64,000 bases of DNA from Rhytidiadelphus loreus (GCA_947034895.1 OX344764.1:63097348-63161347); one strand, 5' to 3'; numbered from the stretch's first letter, positions 13,301 through 28,969 are shown. Notes: a model not told the origin generated them from the sequence alone. Numbers and translations are program-made.

Positions 13301-13696
13301 CCAGCTAGTGACACTTCAGATTGCATACCTGCCACACGCACGGACATGAAATCTAGCTACGACTACATATGAATAATATCTCTGGGGAAAATCTGAAACC
13401 AGATCTTCTCGTAAGAACTATTTCTGAATCAAGACCGAACTGCCTATCACAAATACAGTCCATACTTGGAACACGTACAATATCCAAATCCAAGATCACT
13501 CAGAAAATTAATAATATGTAGCACTCAACTGATCGAACTGAACACTCAGCCGCTAGGTAGTTTTTCCCTCTGCACTATAATTTCTTTTTTAAGTCTGGAC
13601 TTCTGGTTGCATTAATTTCTGTTTAAGAAATCCAATTATTGCTTAATGATCGACAGCTTCGATCGTCATGCTAGCTCCCGAGAACTCCATAATTGA
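10314..13696. other. Non-coding interval between genes
   Basis: No gene is supported here. A short direct duplication (aggattagggc twice) lies at about 10402-10421. The 148-bp hairpin at 11793-11940 is listed separately. From 12000 to 12960 the DNA is very AT-rich with many A and T runs. Further upstream exons or the 5' leader of the gene at 9-10.3 kb could lie in the first part. Confidence 0.5.
11793..11940. repeat. Near-perfect 148-bp hairpin, candidate small-RNA precursor
   Basis: The left arm 11793-11858 and right arm 11877-11940 pair along about 65 bp, with only two single-base bulges and one mismatch. A small inner stem (acttg with caagt, 11859-11863 and 11869-11873) closes a five-base loop. 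Both arms can be read in part as protein-like (one orientation reads NPINDIILAIDE), which fits an inverted duplication of a gene fragment. No terminal repeats or target duplication were seen. Confidence 0.75.
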
Positions 13697-16323
<2,627 letters not shown>

Positions 16324-16488
16324 GATCGATGATGACGACGAACGTACTCACTGGTCACAAATAATACAATTGCAACACTGACTCGCTCGGATCACTTGAA
16401 GAGCTAGCTGAGCCTGCAGGTGGCCTTTGTAGTCAGATGTGCTTGGTCGCTTGGACAAGTGATGATTGTTGGCATTGGAGAGAGGCAC

Positions 16489-16495
16489 TTATATA
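16489..16495 (-). promoter_or_regulatory. TATA box of the peroxidase gene
   Basis: TATATAA on the minus strand lies about 166 bp upstream of the peroxidase ATG, predicting transcription start near 16460 and a leader of about 135 bases. It is the only good TATA match close to the start. Confidence 0.5.
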
Positions 16496-17250
16496 CGGAG
16501 TAGTACTATGAGTAGGAGTAATTAAATAGTGATTGAGCTAGCTAGCTACATTCAATTGTCATAATTTAGTGAAATAGTGAAATTTCAAGTGATTGGCAGT
16601 TTTCCTGATGCCCATCGATCTGATGCTAAAAAATTTATGAATTTTCAAGTTGTGGAAGCCGCTCGCAACACTAATTGTACTGATTGTCAGTGGAGCTGGC
16701 GGGGCTTCGATTTCGGAAGGATTAGCGGCATTTTGTGGTGTACATGAGCTTGGATCCAGCTGGGACGGAATGGATCCCGGAATGAAATGGTTAAGGAAGT
16801 CAATGCTTTTGACTTTACGACTAGGATTTGCAGGGGCGAAAAGCCTTTGGCAAGCCACGGTGAAGTTACTCTCCTGAACTCCGTACGTTTCACGGAAAAG
16901 CAACACTCCTGTATATGCGCCGCTATGTTCGGGAAGAACTGACGGCTAGTTCAAAGTTGGACAGTTGGTCGATGGAATTGGGAAAAAAAACGGTTGGAAT
17001 TTGAAAACTTCGGGGAGAAAAAAAAAATAGGTCAAAAAATTTATAAAAGTTTTTATTTTGAGTAAAAAAAGTAGAAAAAAGTAACAAGTAACAAAAAAGT
17101 TGAAAAATCGGTTCAATTTGAAAATTGAAGGAAAATAGCTGGTAAACTCCAAAAACTTACGGAACATTGATATGCACTACTAATGTGTAGAATACTGTCA
17201 AATATATGTAAATCAATTAAATAATAATAAAATATATTATTGTTAACTTC

Positions 17251-17408
17251 TCTCACTACAAAAAAATAAGGATATAAATAACTTGTTCAATGGATGTAGT
17301 AGTCATTTCTTGTCTACAACGATTGCAAAAACAATCATTTTGTAGTCATTGTTGTGCTTGCAATCATTGTGGACAAGTCATTTATACCCTTGTTTTTTTG
17401 TAGTGTCT
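17251..17408. mobile_element. CACTA-type MITE with 3-bp target duplication
   Basis: A 152-bp element (17254-17405) starts CACTACAAAAAAATAAGG and ends TTGTTTTTTTGTAGTG. It is flanked on both sides by TCT (17251-17253 and 17406-17408). CACTA termini with a 3-bp duplication define En/Spm-type elements. The interior contains further inverted segments around gtagtcatt and acaatcat. It is too short to encode anything. Confidence 0.88.
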
Positions 17409-19220
17409 ATAGCTATAAAATAATGTTATTGGAATATTCATTGGGAATGCTCCATACAAGGCGGGAGTAGATGTTTCCAATGTAAGATTCAAAAGTTGCA
17501 AAAGCAGACCCCTGCAGACTAGCTAGATGTGGCTAAAGCAATAGCTAGCGATGTTATAAAGAACATTTAATGAACTTCGTTTTGAAACTCTTATAGTGTT
17601 AAAAGTGAATAAATGTCCAAGTCCTAAATTCCTAACTAAACCATTCCAAATGTAATAGTGCTCATCATAGGCAACTAAGATAGAACAATCCATTACACTC
17701 AAAAGACCACTATAAGAAACCCATGTTTTAGTTGGCGTTTTGTAATTTTTCCAAACAAATTTTAGGTGACGTCAGAAAAAAAAAACTTGTGTTTTTTCAT
17801 GTCCAATGTAACATCTGGATCAATGTGCAAAATTTATCAATTGATCTTTAAGCTCTAATAGTTTTCTCATACATTATTCTTAAATGGATTTTAGTCATAA
17901 ATATAGGTACAATTACATGTATGTAACTAAAAATCAAACCTCACTTGCACATGATCTTAATTTTCAATGAAATTTTGTCAAAAATAACTTACTCTACCAA
18001 AAATTCAAAGCCTATATTAGGTATGCAATTCTCATTTTCATTCATATACCTTTAGTTGATTTTAATCATTATAATGAAATTCAGGCCATTGATTTCATTA
18101 GAATCATGTATAAATTCCACCTAACTGAGTTGTCAGTTGTCACTCATCTTTTTATAAATAAGATTTTGGTTACAATGCGAGGACTTACTAATCACAATCA
18201 AAGTTTTCAAGTAACAATAATGAATTGTAGTGACACAATGATCACGATAGGAGTTTCTACATTTTGCATCCAATTCTTTCAAATTGGTAATTATATACTA
18301 TAAGTGACAATAAAACTTTGTCAATTGAATATATTTCTAATACAAATCTAAAAGTTGTGTTGACTTCACCTTGGATGTTAAGAGTGATAAAATTAGCAAA
18401 GTGAATCTAATCCAAATGTTTACCAAAATGCATTTGAAAAACTTGGCTCGCAAATAACAATCTTAACACCATTGTCATGAAAAGAACTTACATAGTTATG
18501 TTACGTTCCTAAGTTCTATGATTTAATGATTTATAAGGTAAATACCCCATTGCAATTGTATGACCCTTTCATAAATTGACCCTTACCAATTCTTAAGTGC
18601 CTAAAATATACCACCTTCTTCATGAGAGCCCAGGGTCAAGTGCTTTGGTGTGCACCTATTTTCAACACTTTGAAAATTCGTAGTTTATTCATATAGTGTC
18701 CCCAAAAGGCATAAAATGAGAATCTAAAATATTCTTTTGACTTCCAACAAAATTCAACTAATTAAAAAGTAGGCAATTTAAAATTATGAAAAATGCTCCA
18801 TGAATCCCTCCTTCAATCTTTCCTAGCCTCCGAATGAAAGTCCCCAATTTTACCCATTTGCCATTTTCGTCTAGTATTATCAGTGTAGCCAGTCAAATGA
18901 GCAGCTGGTGCAACGAGTTCATGCAGGGACTTCGCTGCCGTGCCAGCTGCTGCCACTGTTACCACAGAATCTGCAAACACCTTGACTTTCGCTGCAAAAG
19001 TGATCGAAAACTGGCTAGCGCCCCCCAACTTCAGGGCGGGTACTAGAGTTTAACTTCCCGCAATGTACATGTATTTAGTTGCGGCTAGAGTCAACGTAAC
19101 CTCCTATTGAAACCTCGAAATGCAAATAATATCATGAAACTTCTAGCTTTTAATTGCATCAATGCAAGACTTCATTGAAATATACGTGCCCCCCAAAAAA
19201 CAGAAAACAAAATTCTTTGA

Positions 19221-19237
19221 TATATATATATATATAT
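19221..19237. repeat. TA dinucleotide microsatellite
   Basis: A run of about eight TA units interrupts otherwise mixed sequence. Confidence 0.9.
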
Positions 19238-21381
19238 CTGCTGGAGGTTGGACTTGCAGTAAATGCTTTTGTCAACGCAGTACGATCGACCCAACAGGAA
19301 GAAACCCGGAATTGAACGTCTGCTGCAGCTACTAGCTAGCTTGAGTGTCAAACATCAGAAGTATCTCTCCCGGTACGACTTGTGTACGTGATTCTCGGTG
19401 TTGCTAGCTGCGCTGAGCTCTGGGTGTGCCACAGCTAGCTAGCTAGGCCGGATCGGACCATTGGATTGAAGGATCATGGATTCAGATCGCAGGGTCTGTA
19501 CTAGCTTACTGCACATTTTGTAACTCGAATTGAAGTTCAATGAATTGTACGTGTATGATCGAGGTCTTGAGTCGAAAAAAGAGAAAAAAATGATGTATGA
19601 AGACTATATAATTAAGGTAGCCTTAGTGGCGTGACTGAAATCGTGTATCGATCTGCATGATGAGGTGAGCTAGCTTGTATACGTCAGATTCCGCGTGGGA
19701 AGCACGTACACTCTTCATTTCCGAGAGATATCGTCGTTTTTGAAAGTCAGAGGATGCACAAATATCCACAGCGGCTTCCGGGAACTCAAGCTGGAATCGC
19801 AGACTTGAATGGATGCAATTTCAGATATATATTATACTCAATTCTAGAAATCCCGAACTTCCATTCTTGTGGAGTCCGTTTACTTGACAATTTATTAATA
19901 AAATACACGTCAAATTTTGTTAAAATATCGAAATCTCACGAGATTCGCAGTACGTGTCCGGACCCTAGTCGACCTGGATCCTGAGATCGATACATGTCGA
20001 TTTCTAGAGCTCTGAGCACTTGTATAACATAATTTCAACGCTCTGAATCGACCTATATTTAATGAAATTGTAGAGATTTTATATATATTTATTTGTGTGT
20101 GTCCTCCTGTTTGTCGACGAACAAGTGGCCATAGCTGGCAATTGACCGCCGAGCAAATGCCAAGCTAAATTTGAGCTCACTTCGATTCCACACTTCTGTA
20201 ATAATTACGGAGTATTATGTTTTGGACTTTGGGTATGCTCTCAATTGTTGAATGATGTTTGGAGGGTCAAACTGCCAGCCAGCGATGACAAGAAATTTTT
20301 TTTTTACGCAAATCCGATGTCAGGATTACAGTGGCGTGACATTGGCACTCTGATCTACAGCCCAGGTCGTAGTAGAACGATGGCGTTGCAGTCAAATGGC
20401 GAGGATTGCAGCCACGCGAGCAAGCAAGTAGTTTAGATGCTTGTCAAACAAGAATTATCATATTCGTTCAATGGCATGTCTCAGTCTACTACCAAAATCG
20501 TGACATTGAAGTGCATAGAGTTTAGACACTGGGACAGGTGTAGATCTGATGGACATCTGGAAAAGTGCCAGTTTCCTGAAATTTCGTGAATGTGATGATG
20601 GAAGCGTTGACATTACCGGCACCAGAAGGAACTTCATATGTATCTATTAACTCGGATACTCTTTTGATCATGATCGAGTGCACGCATGCTGTGAACATTT
20701 GCCATGTGAGCCTTGGAAATATTATATATAATCTGAGTGATTTTATCCCAACAATCAGACAGATCTTCGGGATGAATTTGCTTGGAGCTGGAAGATATAT
20801 TTTAAGACATTCTGCAGGAAGCTGCTCAGTCTGACAGGTTGTGAGAAATTACAGGCCAGGCTGGGTCACTAATTCTGGACTTTGGACATTGCTGTCGGCC
20901 CTGCTAAGAATTCGTATCCAGCACAATGTACTACTGTAGGTAATTGGAATTCGAAGTTTGGCTAGATCTATTGCGAGTGGCAGGAGCATGTCACACTAGC
21001 TGATCATGAGGAATGGAGAGGCAAGGTAGTGACCACAAGCCAAAGCAGTGTATGCAGTACTCAACCTACCCCAACTGATTACCAAAGTAGCAACAAATCT
21101 GAACTTTAATGTGCTACGGATTGTACACGTACACTTCTGAAAATGTGAAGTTCGCTAGATTACCTACAATATCTGGGAAGGTTAATTTAAAATAATGCAA
21201 AGTTATGATCTTCAATCCAAGAACAATTCATGGACATGCAAGAGTGCATGGCCGGTGTTTGGCTCACCTGAAGGCTCATACTAATCGACCACATTGTTAT
21301 GGGTTTGTAAAATAACCTTTCCATTTCAATAAAAGGAAACTGACCTTGACACATTTGCATTTAGAGTCAGCTTGGCATCAT

Positions 21382-21460
21382 GAGCTTAGCATATGGTAAG
21401 CTACTCCATATGGAGTAGCTTAGGGCATATGGTAAGCTACTACCATATGCTAAGCTACTC
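21382..21460. repeat. Multiply self-complementary block
   Basis: Variants of the words gcttagcatatggtaagcta and ctactccatatggagtag occur in alternating orientation, so the 79-bp block can fold on itself in more than one register. The core ctactccatatggagtag at about 21402-21419 is itself a perfect palindrome. Confidence 0.75.
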
Positions 21461-22245
21461 CAGCAGCAAAAGAGGTTTTCATTTTGGATTAGGTGAAGCG
21501 AAACTTATTAAGACAAATAACACATCATTTCAGATTACAATAGGTAAAAGAGGAACTAGAGTATGGATCCTTGTTAAGAGAAATAACATACTAAGCCACA
21601 AGAGCCTGGTGCCCTGGTGAGAATTGCCTTTTCTATAACAAGGTTGTATTTTCACTTTACAAAATCACAAAATAACTTCAATGGTTGGATCTTGTCCAGT
21701 GATTCTCAACCAATGGGCTCAAAACAAGGACGTCTTAAAACAATGAGATTTGTGAGATAAAATGATGCTCTCTGTATCGTGCAGTCGCCACTACAACAGA
21801 ATCATGGGTTTTACTTGAGGTTAATTTGGTATTGGTTTCCAACACTGAACAACAGATTTCAGATAAGTACCATAGTTTGATGGGAAATTGGAGATCTGAT
21901 CTTGAGAGCTCAATTGTGGAAAATCCAGAGCATGATCACGAAATCAGGCCAATCAAGTGTCAAAATAGAAAGCTGAAGGAAGGGAGAGATTATTTATTAT
22001 ATTTATGTTCTTCCTGTCGAATGGCTAATTGGCACTAGGTCTACATAACCTTAAAGTAGATTCATCTAAATTATGCTCAGACAAGGGCAAGAGAATTTTT
22101 ATTAAAGGACCAGAGTGACCTAAAATATTACCATTGTCAGCAAATGAATGCGTTTTGGTGACCGAAAACATTGTTCTTTTTTAAAAACTCAATGTGCCTT
22201 CTGCTGCATAAACTCTTTCTAGTAGTTGTACGTTTTAAGATTCAT

Positions 22246-25200
22246 TTACCTTATTTTCTTTGAATCGGGAGACATGTTGGAGGTCTTATTTGAAAGCTCC
22301 TCCTTCAGGCACCGGGCCAGTTCCTTTCTTAGAGTTTCCCTCTTTTTATTTGCCTGTCAGAAATTGAAAGATACTCAGAACAGCAAATTATATACTCAAG
22401 AATGAAGCTTTCAACCAGACAAACGTTATTGAAATCCAAGACCCTGGCCAGGACATGATTGACTGGAACTCCTTTTATTAACCCCTAAGCACTTTGGAGT
22501 CCATATATTCTGGATGATGCACATAGTGCTTTGCGGCAATATTTTGTTCAAATAACTTCTCATTCATCTAGAGTAATATTGAAATCTTTAAATAAAACAT
22601 TCCTTTGTGACCAATTTGATGGAGGCAGAGAAAATAATATATTCGTACAAAAGTAAAGTAAAGAAAATATGTGCAAAAGTTCAAGTATTTGAATGGGTTA
22701 AACGCATTTCTAGAGGTTATAGAAATGACAGAAATATTCATTAGAAGAAATTGCATAGTCAATTGGCCCCCGAGTCTCTTTGTTCCCTGAATTCGTAACT
22801 TTGGTTTTGCACGATGACAGATATACTCTGTGACAAAACTTACCTATTTGGCAGACTCTGAGTCTCGATAAGTATATGACTCTTTGACACACGGACGGGC
22901 AATTGGAATTGATACATGGACGGCCAATTGATTTGGCAACTGACAAAGTTCGCTTCTACATTTTATGTGAAAAATCGAAGTATAAAAAAGCCCTGAAGTC
23001 TTCACCTCAGTGTCTTGTGGCAATCCTGCCATGGGCTGGGTGGATCGCCTCAGTTTCTGAGGTTTAGCATCAGCTTTGGTTTCCAATTGCCTAAAAAACC
23101 TGATTTGCTTCTCTCGAACCGCTGCAAAGTTAGTTTGACAAGGAGACAGTTGAGTGCATCAGTCACTAGAACTAAAGAATACCATCTTATGAGCAACAAA
23201 TTCAAGTTAGATTGAAAAAAGCATGGTCTTTTAGGAATAATATTAAAAAAAGTCATAACACTTTAGGCAATTAAACCAGGGTGTATTTAGGGTTCATGCA
23301 GTTAAAAAAGTAAATTTTCCTATTGACAACGATTAATCAATGGGTTAGATGTTTATCCATCGGTGCATCTCTTTCCCAATAGCTGAATATTTTGCAGGTC
23401 ATTTCCTGCGGGAAGCCTTTTGCTCTACGTTAGAATATTATGGCGTGGGTTACTATCCGCCCAAAAATACAGTACCATTAGTTTGGGCAATTAAACTTGA
23501 CACAGGATGATTGCACACTAACATTTTTTGTGAGCAAGGATTCGATCCCGTTGCTGTTCCAAATAGCGCCTTCGTTGCTGAATCTCTCCATCATTCACCT
23601 GTCATCAGAGATACACAAGTTATTTAGCTCCTCAACTTCATCATCTAGTTTTTATGGAGAAAACACTTTGCAATCTCCATACCTCACAAATGACAAGAAA
23701 CTGAAATTCATTACATTGAGATGCAGTGATTTTGGCTTCCATATTTCGATGTCATCTAGTAAATCCTCCAGCATTCTGCACTTCAACAACACACATGGGA
23801 AATACTCATTAAATTGGCATTTTTTCAGTTATATAGGCAAATTTATGTGTCCGTGTAAAATACCTAAATCTGGAAAGAGACACTTCTGCACCTCATTTTG
23901 GCAATGGGGAAATTTCCAATTTAATGAATACAGAACTACAATTTTGAAGACAAAAGAGCTTGAATAACGTAAAAAGGTATTGTAAGCCTATTTGACATCG
24001 ACCAAGCTGAGGTTGGCAAAAGACCCCAAGAGCAATTCAAGCATAACATTCACGAGTCCATGAGACACCCTCAAAAGTTGGGCCCGATATAGTCTTATCT
24101 GAATCTCTTTTTACAAACATATCACCCCGAGAATCCAAGTTGATTCACACCAAAGTTTCACTGATTTAACTAAAGAATGTTATGGATTCACATTGCTAAT
24201 TGTCAGGAGTCACATTCATAAGGCAATCGTGTCACTTGGTCTCTCGTCAGAAGAAAGCAATAATACATAATCCTGAATGTTGTTCAATGTGAATCATTCG
24301 TTAAACCACAGGTTTGAACATCCCAGATTCAATAAAACAACTTAGTATTATGTCCAATAACCTTCTTGAGCTCTTCAGTTCTAAAGAGTAGCACTTCACA
24401 AATCAGATGATTTCACTAAAGGTAGGAATTTAGTTAAATGCACTGGATTATTGAAGTATCATAAATTGAAGCTGAATGTTTACTTGAAGGTCGTAGGCTC
24501 GGGAGAATGCTCTTCTTTCGGTTCTCGACTTTCTGCAGAATCTTCACACCTGGCCCTGTCAAAGTCATCACCGAACTCATCACCTTCCCTGTCTAGTAGA
24601 ATTTCTGGCTCTGGCTCCCCTAGAAATACAACCTCCCGAGGTGCCTCAAACGACACCTTCGCAGTCCTTGGATTCTCTTTTTGATTCTCCATCACGGAAG
24701 CAGCTGTAGGCTTTGTGGCCCTTTCGTGGTGCAAAGTTTCAACTTTGTTTAGTGCCTTGTAGCTCTTGTTCTCAAACGTTACCGTCGATTCAGTTACAGG
24801 TGAGGTGGAGGGTTCCCTGTAGAACTAAAATACATGTGTCATGCAGCAAGACGCCACAGTTGATTTCCAGAACAAACTTAAGTGGATCTTGCTAAACCCA
24901 ATTGCATCAAAATTGTAGGCAACATTCATGAGGAGTTGCCCTGGATACCCTTACAATGAATTCAAGAAAAGGAATCTAGATTGACACAATCTTAAGTAAA
25001 TCCGGTACTTGTAGAGTCAGTGATTCGTTGATAAAAGAATCATTTAAGACTTTTTAGTTTCATCTGACAGTTCTCTATAGCGTGCTAATACTTTGGCAAC
25101 CATAAGAATAAGTGCTCATGATTTAATTGGTTTCTCATTGACAAGCCCACCATGATTGACTCAGAAGTATTCTTTGAATTAGAAAAGTATAAATGGGAAA

Positions 25201-27432
25201 GGGTGAGTCATCCCAATTTTAAACATTGTTGAAGGGTTTTTTGTCATGTTACTGAACAAAGCATAAGATGAGAAGGAAAATGCTTACCAGTTTTATTTGT
25301 TCTTATTATAGCATGTGCAGGAAATTTTTAACTTCCTGAAATCATTCTTTAGCACCAATTGTAGATTCTCACCTTGTTGGGCTTTTCTCTTGGAAAGAAT
25401 TATCTGGAGGAGCTGTGGCCTCAACGACTACATCTAGACCCTCACCAAGATTTTGAGGACACTGTGATACTTTCTTTCTCTCATCATGATACTCCACACG
25501 CTGATCAGCATGGTCAGCATGATCCTCGCATGGTCGATTTTTCTCCTCGTCCAGTGCCCTAGAACTTCAGATGATTCAACCATGGAGATTGATGGTTGGC
25601 AATCGAAGAAAAGAGCACACAGTTAATGATTCACACATAAACCGGTAGCCGAGCAAAAGAATTTGAAAGCGAACTGGTTATATATGCCTGTTTCATTTTT
25701 TAAGTGTCAAAAAGATGAGCACATACAGGCTGGCAGCAGCGGCATATTTTGCAGCGGAGTCTACATCCTTCACCTGCAAAACCCCAAATAACTGATGTTA
25801 TTCTTGGTGTCCATGTGTTGATAAAGTACACCCATGGCATCCTTGAAAGGAGCTCCTAGCACCTAGAGATCATCTCCAATTTCAAGCAAAACTTGGGATA
25901 TCTGAGATGCTCTGATCTAGTAACATCTTTCTTTGACACATTTTCATCTTCTACATCTTGAGTTCAAGAATTTTAAAGAAGAAAGTCCCTGACATTAACT
26001 ACTTCAATAGCTCCCTGACAATAATTCTCAACTGAGGTTTGCAAGCAAGCAGAAGTAGCATGTTGTTGGAAATCACTCTAAGGCATATTGATTGAATCCA
26101 AATCATATGTCGTTTATTTATATGTTGTTAGATGGACAGAAAGTTGGGATACCTCAAAGAACTGAAGAATATTATGCTGCGTTCTTATCATCAGAGGATT
26201 TCAGTTTTTAACTGAGACAAATTGCCCATATCAATTGAGTCAGAAGAATGAAAGAACTCACTTTTGCGAGCTGCTGGAATGCATCAGCAAGGGATAAGGA
26301 CTTGGCCATTTCCTTGTCACGCTGCTGCTGCTTTGACACATCCGAGAGGTGATCTATGACAGAGTGGAGGTCAACTGCATCCCATCAACCACTGATGTGC
26401 AACCAGTGAGAAAACCAATTGTAGATAACAATGTCTCCCTTGAAGACATTGACTTCAACAGGGACAAACATGTTTTCACTCATAATGGAACTTCATAGAT
26501 TCATGTTCAGACCGATAGAATTGCTACCAGGTCCTTCAAGTTCTTGGGATGAATGTGTAATCTGACTCAAAGCGTGATTGCTGATCTGGAAGTTACGCTT
26601 CAGCATCATCTCCTGGACACACATTCTTGTTTGCATTATGCACATTTATGCATCAAAGCTGCAATAAAAGCACTCTTTCTAAAACGACTGATTATCCCCT
26701 ATGTAGTGAGTGAACTTGATGATTGTCCTATACACAATCCTCTATAATTGCACACTGTAAATGTACACTCCTTCATATTTCATGTTGTGTGCAAATACGA
26801 TTGGACAATTTCCAAATATCTTAGTGCATTTAGAAGCCTGTTTTTTCATGAAATTTGAAGGGAATGAATGCACCTTGAAGAGGAGGAAGTCGTCCACAGT
26901 GAGAATGGATGTCACCACAATGCTATACAACGATGCGTGCACCTCACTGGCAAGTACGAGCTCAATCAGTGTCCACAGTGACAAACAAGCGAATGAAACC
27001 CTATTCTTTAGGTGTTTATGCCAAAATTCCATCTAAATTTCAAATTTTCAATTATGTACTTGGCCAGCATGTGAACAAAAGTAGGAACAGGAATTCCCAA
27101 GCTGGTGAGGAAATCTGAAATTAAACCATCCACTAGCTCCTTAAAATTCTCATGCACCTGAACCCATCAAACCCTAATCAGACACCATGACGGAACCCTA
27201 ATCTGAAACTTTACACAAAGAAAGTTCACACATATCAGAGCCCGGAAATCAAACCACAGCTTACAATGGTATACTCCAGCTTGTTGTCTTCTGAATCCTC
27301 AAACATGCCACAATTCTCGTCAATGAAATCCAGCAAGGGCACAGAGTACACTGGGCTCTCCAGGAACCTTGAAACCGCATCCTTCATCCAGACTGGATCA
27401 CTACAATACTTGGCACCAGCTGTTGTTTCCAT
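22246..27432 (-). CDS. CFAP36: CFAP36-like protein (BART domain, cilia-associated)
   Basis: A complete twelve-exon gene on the minus strand, 487 residues. Exons: 27432-27265, 27157-27060, 26946-26874, 26612-26528, 26374-26262, 25773-25727, 25558-25373, 24816-24484, 23775-23715, 23598-23523, 23121-23006, 22353-22246. All junctions keep frame. The BART domain fills about residues 15-125, with FLESPVYSVPLLDFIDENC, HENFKELVDGLISDFL, VDDFLLFK and EMMLKRNFQ in family order. Human CFAP36 shows the same order (WSIPILDF, EDFTIFK, AMMV). The charged middle (exons 7-8, about 195-368) is Glu/Asp-rich and probably disordered. The C-terminal block RRRYLEQQRDRILAHKKS then VREKQIR matches the conserved tail of CFAP36, and the last exon is a Lys/Arg/Glu-rich helix. 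In animals CFAP36 binds ARL3 and localises to cilia. Here it probably acts in sperm flagella (inference). The real start is the ATG at 27432. Confidence 0.92.
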
Positions 27433-27975
27433 CTTCACCCAATTCTCTTATTGCAGAAGAATCAACGATGCTCCAACATCATAACTTACATGGGTGGATC
27501 CGAAACGGGGTTGATGTCCCTCTACACTCAACATTCTTGACTATTATAACTCACTTCTTGTTTTTATAATATCCCCAAATCCGATGCATTATTGGCAAGT
27601 TTTAGAGCATTGATTTGGGACCCAAAACAAAATTGACTCTGCCGGTTCCACTGAAGGACAGATTCACAGAAGTTTATTCTCTCTGTCATGTAAGATATGA
27701 AGCTTCGGCGTACACACCTACATACACACTTTGTTCCTTCATGGAAGCATAAAAATCCAAACAATCACCGAGAAAATTCTGTGGAAAATCCTGTGCAGGT
27801 GTGAAGATGGATCGAGTCATGAACCGTGAATTAATGACCCATAAATGCAATCTGTGCTGTACTGTACTTGAAACTATGTGGTAGCAAAAGCTGAGAGTGT
27901 GGAAGAAAGCATGGCAGGTGTCAGGTGACGTAGGAAGTGACACCCAAAGCCATTTCAGCCTCTTTAATGCTCTGC

Positions 27976-28951
27976 TTAACCCTAGACCGCCCATGGTCGT
28001 TCTGGGTAAAAAACATCCTAGCTTTTGAAGTGCTATAAATCTAAACGTGACTAAGTAATAAAGATCTTAACCGTACAATCATGTAGTACACATGTTGTAG
28101 ATGTCATGGATCAAATTTGAAGTCATTTGACCGTGTAGATTGCAAGATTATAATGTTTTAGAGTTGAAAAAGAATGCTGAAATTTTCCTAAAAACACATT
28201 TAGAGGCCAAATTTGATTTCTAAACCTAATCAAATGAAAAAACTTTAAACTACAAAGTGATTCAAAACCAGGATACAAACACATTGGTGAAAAAAAATAT
28301 CATTCAATTGACTCAATGTGTTTGCAAAATGGCTTGCAAATGTCAAAAATAGGCAAGAAAAGTTGCAAAAAACACATCTAGGGCTAAACCTCCTTCTACC
28401 AAAATGCTTCTCAGTCATTCAGAAATTTTTATATTGATATGAAAATTTAGCCACACAAACTAGACTAGAATGCGCAACTTTTACAAAAAAATTTACTGAA
28501 AACGGACATTTTATGAAGAAGATACAAGCCGCCGAAATTCACTATAGTCCATAAATGGTGGGATTTTAAATTTTGCATTGCTCCCAAACATTCAAAACAA
28601 CTTGGATTGACATGAAAATTTCACCACAATAACTAGAATTCAAGGGAAACACAATCCAACAAATTTGATTGAAATCGAACATTAGATGAAGGAGATACAA
28701 GACCCCGAAGTTGCAGCCATGAAGTGCACTTTGGTGAATCAAATTGAGCCTGTGAACTTTGATTGGCTTCCAGAAAATCATTACCTCTTGGATTGATCTG
28801 AAAATTTTAACACACAAAATAGAAGAAAAGGCGCAACTTTCCCAACAAGTTTTATTGAATTTGGACATCGGATGCAAAAGTTACAGTACTTTGAATTTAA
28901 CTTAAAACTATGTGAGGACACTTTTTGTCCTCTTGGGCGGTCTAGGGTTAA
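27976..28951. mobile_element. TTAA-bounded element with CCCTAG ends (piggyBac-like)
   Basis: TTAA (27976-27979) is followed by CCCTAGACCGCCCA. The far end is the exact mirror TGGGCGGTCTAGGG followed by TTAA (28948-28951). The core is 968 bp. The interior has no long frame but contains roughly 130-bp degenerate direct repeats, with 'caaNttttatNgaNNNggacat'-like strings near 28490, 28660 and 28850. The element sits about 0.55 kb upstream of the CFAP36 start codon. Confidence 0.75.
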
Positions 28952-28969
28952 GGTAGGCAGGCGTACCCA

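Larger units (their letters stand above)
16496..22245. other. Intergenic region without a supported gene
   Basis: Contents seen: a dispersed repeat at about 16960-17140, a CACTA-type MITE at 17254-17405, a TA microsatellite at 19221-19237, runs of the tetramer gcta near 19330-19445, and a self-complementary block at 21382-21460. Short open frames (for example minus strand 19028-18813, rich in Ala and Val; plus strand 20245-20436 and 20586-20834) match nothing I know and lack clear splice partners. Confidence 0.5.

Noticed and set aside
18813..19028. 71-codon Ala/Val-rich minus-strand frame
   Set aside because: It is locally GC-rich and protein-like, but I see no start context, splice partner or family motif. 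It could be a decayed exon.
24480..24484. In-frame TAA after exon 8 of CFAP36 as the gene end
   Set aside because: The same position provides a GTAAAC donor. Joining to exons 9-12 keeps frame and restores the conserved CFAP36 tail.
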